Assembly (NCBI RefSeq): GCF_000758755.1
Contig: NZ_JRMV01000281.1
Coordinates: 171,981-235,980 of the forward strand
Length of the DNA: 64,000 nucleotides
DNA from: Actinomyces sp. S6-Spd3
GTDB taxonomy: Bacteria > Actinomycetota > Actinomycetes > Actinomycetales > Actinomycetaceae
Reading direction: 5' to 3'
The position numbers were made by a program, and so were the translations under genes. Below are positions 61,812-64,000 of this stretch, one piece after another (the first letter of the stretch is position 1; each line of letters begins with the position of its first letter). The notes under the pieces are model-generated. The model was not told the origin of the DNA and did no database searches. It saw only the letters and a list, made by a program, of their open reading frames with translations.

Positions 61812-62815
61812 ATGAGCAATCCACGAGTCATCGCCGTCGTCGTTGCATGGAACCGAGCAGCACTTTTACGTGAAACTCTTGATGGGCTTGCCGCTCAGAC
61901 CCGCCCTCTCGACGGCGTTGTTGTGGTTGATAACGCGTCCAGCGACGAGACTCCGCAACTCATTGCCTCTCACCCCGTTGTTTCCAACGTCGTCACTTTG
62001 CCGCAAAACTACGGTGGCGCTGGTGGTTTTGCTGCCGGAATTGCTAGGGCAATGACTGTGGGTGCCGACCTCGTGTGGATCATGGATGACGACACGATCC
62101 CGACCCCAACCGCGCTTGAAGTTCTCTTGCAAACCCGCGAGGCCTATCCCGGCACACCGGCCGTTTTGGCATGTCGAGCCGATTGGATTGACGGACGCGA
62201 GCACCCGATGAATGCGCCTCGTGAGCGCTTCTTGATCTCGCGTGAGCTTCGTGAACACGCGGCTGCCGTTGGTGCGCGTCAGATTCGCACGGCCTCTTTC
62301 GTTGCGATCATGATCGATGCTCGCGCGATTGAGGAAGAAGGGCTTCCTGAAGCCGCCTACTTCTTGTGGAATGACGATTTTGAATACACTGCGCGCCTAC
62401 TCAAGGGACGGGTGGGGCTTTACGTGGATGGCGCACGCGTTGAGCATCGGACGAAGACTTTTGGAAACTCCACTGCCGACCCGGGGCCGCGTTTCTACAA
62501 CGAAGTTCGTAACAAGGTCTGGGCGCTTGGTACCTCGTCTGGTTTTGGGCTCTTTGATCGCTGTGCTTTTGGGGCGGCGACCGCACTGCGCTGGGCAAAG
62601 ATGCTTGCGGCGTCTTCCGATCGCTCGGCTGCTGTGGATTACCTGCGAGAGGGTTTGCGTGATGCGTGGCGTCCGCCTTTGCGCTCAAGCGAGATCCTTC
62701 ATCTGACGGAAGTTGCCGATGAAGTCGCTGCTCTTGAACAGGGCCGGCGCGCTTGCGGGTGCGGCTGCGGATGTTCCTCTTCTGGAGCGCGTGAGTGCTC
62801 TAAGGGGGAGCATCA

Positions 62816-62819
<4 letters not shown>
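61812..62819 (+). CDS. GT2 family glycosyltransferase (GlfT1/galactofuranosyltransferase-like)
   Basis: 335 aa. GT-A fold: VIAVVVAWNRAALLRETLDG, VVVDNASSDET (UDP contact) and the metal motif WIMDDDTIPT; the acceptor region has FLWNDDFEYTARL and VYHxTK-like VEHRTKTFGNS. The arrangement resembles the galactofuranosyltransferases that start galactan in mycobacteria (GlfT1 type), and the glf gene follows two genes later. The C-terminus ends in an unusual Cys/Gly run, RACGCGCGCSSSGARECSKG, absent from typical members. The ATG of the next gene overlaps its stop. No Shine-Dalgarno sequence; probably leaderless. Confidence 0.85.

Positions 62820-64000
<1,181 letters not shown>

Overview
The window reads as chromosomal DNA of a high-GC Gram-positive bacterium of the Actinomycetaceae type (Schaalia/Actinomyces-like). 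This is inferred from conserved actinobacterial gene order (nudC-uvrD2-ThiF-like-zincin-PDZ/Lon-PPA1309-UPF0182; PdtaS; typA-fdxA-dapC), from LAxTG (class E) sorting signals, from an initiator tRNA of actinobacterial form and from frequent leaderless starts. I see no phage, insertion sequence, CRISPR array, rRNA or replication origin. No protein-free stretch exceeds about 300 bases except the one holding the tRNA (16890-17226).

Layout. 1-881: 3' operon piece rph-rdgB (minus strand; rdgB runs off the left edge). 942-11452: the conserved actinobacterial block of an NADH pyrophosphatase, a UvrD2-type helicase, a ThiF-like Cys-rich protein, a zincin-like protein, a PDZ/Lon-like membrane protease, a PPA1309 protein and a UPF0182 membrane protein. 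11588-16889: PdtaS-like kinase, DUF2505, OsmC, thyA-folA and rmuC. 17014-21019: initiator tRNA, then a lineage-specific island of two tandem surface proteins with LARTG anchors and two tandem paralogous membrane proteins. 21084-31692: archaeal-type valS, an M20 peptidase, and a five-gene oligopeptide ABC transporter operon ending in a GNAT-like/C39 peptidase fusion. 31670-34959: sugar MFS porter, NhaC/YuiF-type antiporter and a possible leaderless 22-aa ORF. 34965-43851: proC; comEA-comEC-holA; acyltransferase; an MprF-like aminoacyl-phosphatidylglycerol synthase followed by a membrane esterase. 43890-53645: mutarotase, typA, a small conserved domain protein, fdxA-dapC, maf, adenylate cyclase, an OmpR-type two-component pair and galE. 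53649-64000: hypothetical, Nudix, two LCP wall-ligase proteins, a lipoprotein, an LGFP-repeat/C39 secreted protein broken at a C10 tract, two GT2 glycosyltransferases and glf (runs off the right edge).

How the parts work together. The right end is a cell-envelope polysaccharide neighbourhood: glf and GT2 enzymes suggest a galactofuranose-containing wall glycan, the LCP proteins would attach glycan to peptidoglycan, and the LGFP protein would bind or process the wall. comEA/comEC point to natural transformation. The peptide importer is coupled to an intracellular papain-like peptidase. Tail-to-tail overlaps (uvrD2, folA/rmuC, C39/MFS) show a compact genome.

The most notable observations are: (1) a poly(C) tract that sets the reading frame of the LGFP/C39 protein, a candidate phase-variation switch; (2) a recurring TANNNT-N6/7-start-codon arrangement at about a dozen genes, often with the exact hexamer TAGGCT, indicating leaderless transcripts; (3) the duplicated surface/membrane-protein island beside the initiator tRNA; (4) the peptidase fused into a peptide-import operon; and (5) a ComEC without its C-terminal metallo-beta-lactamase-like domain. 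Starts were often moved inward from the longest open frame on the basis of Shine-Dalgarno sequences, stop/start overlaps or leaderless -10 elements.
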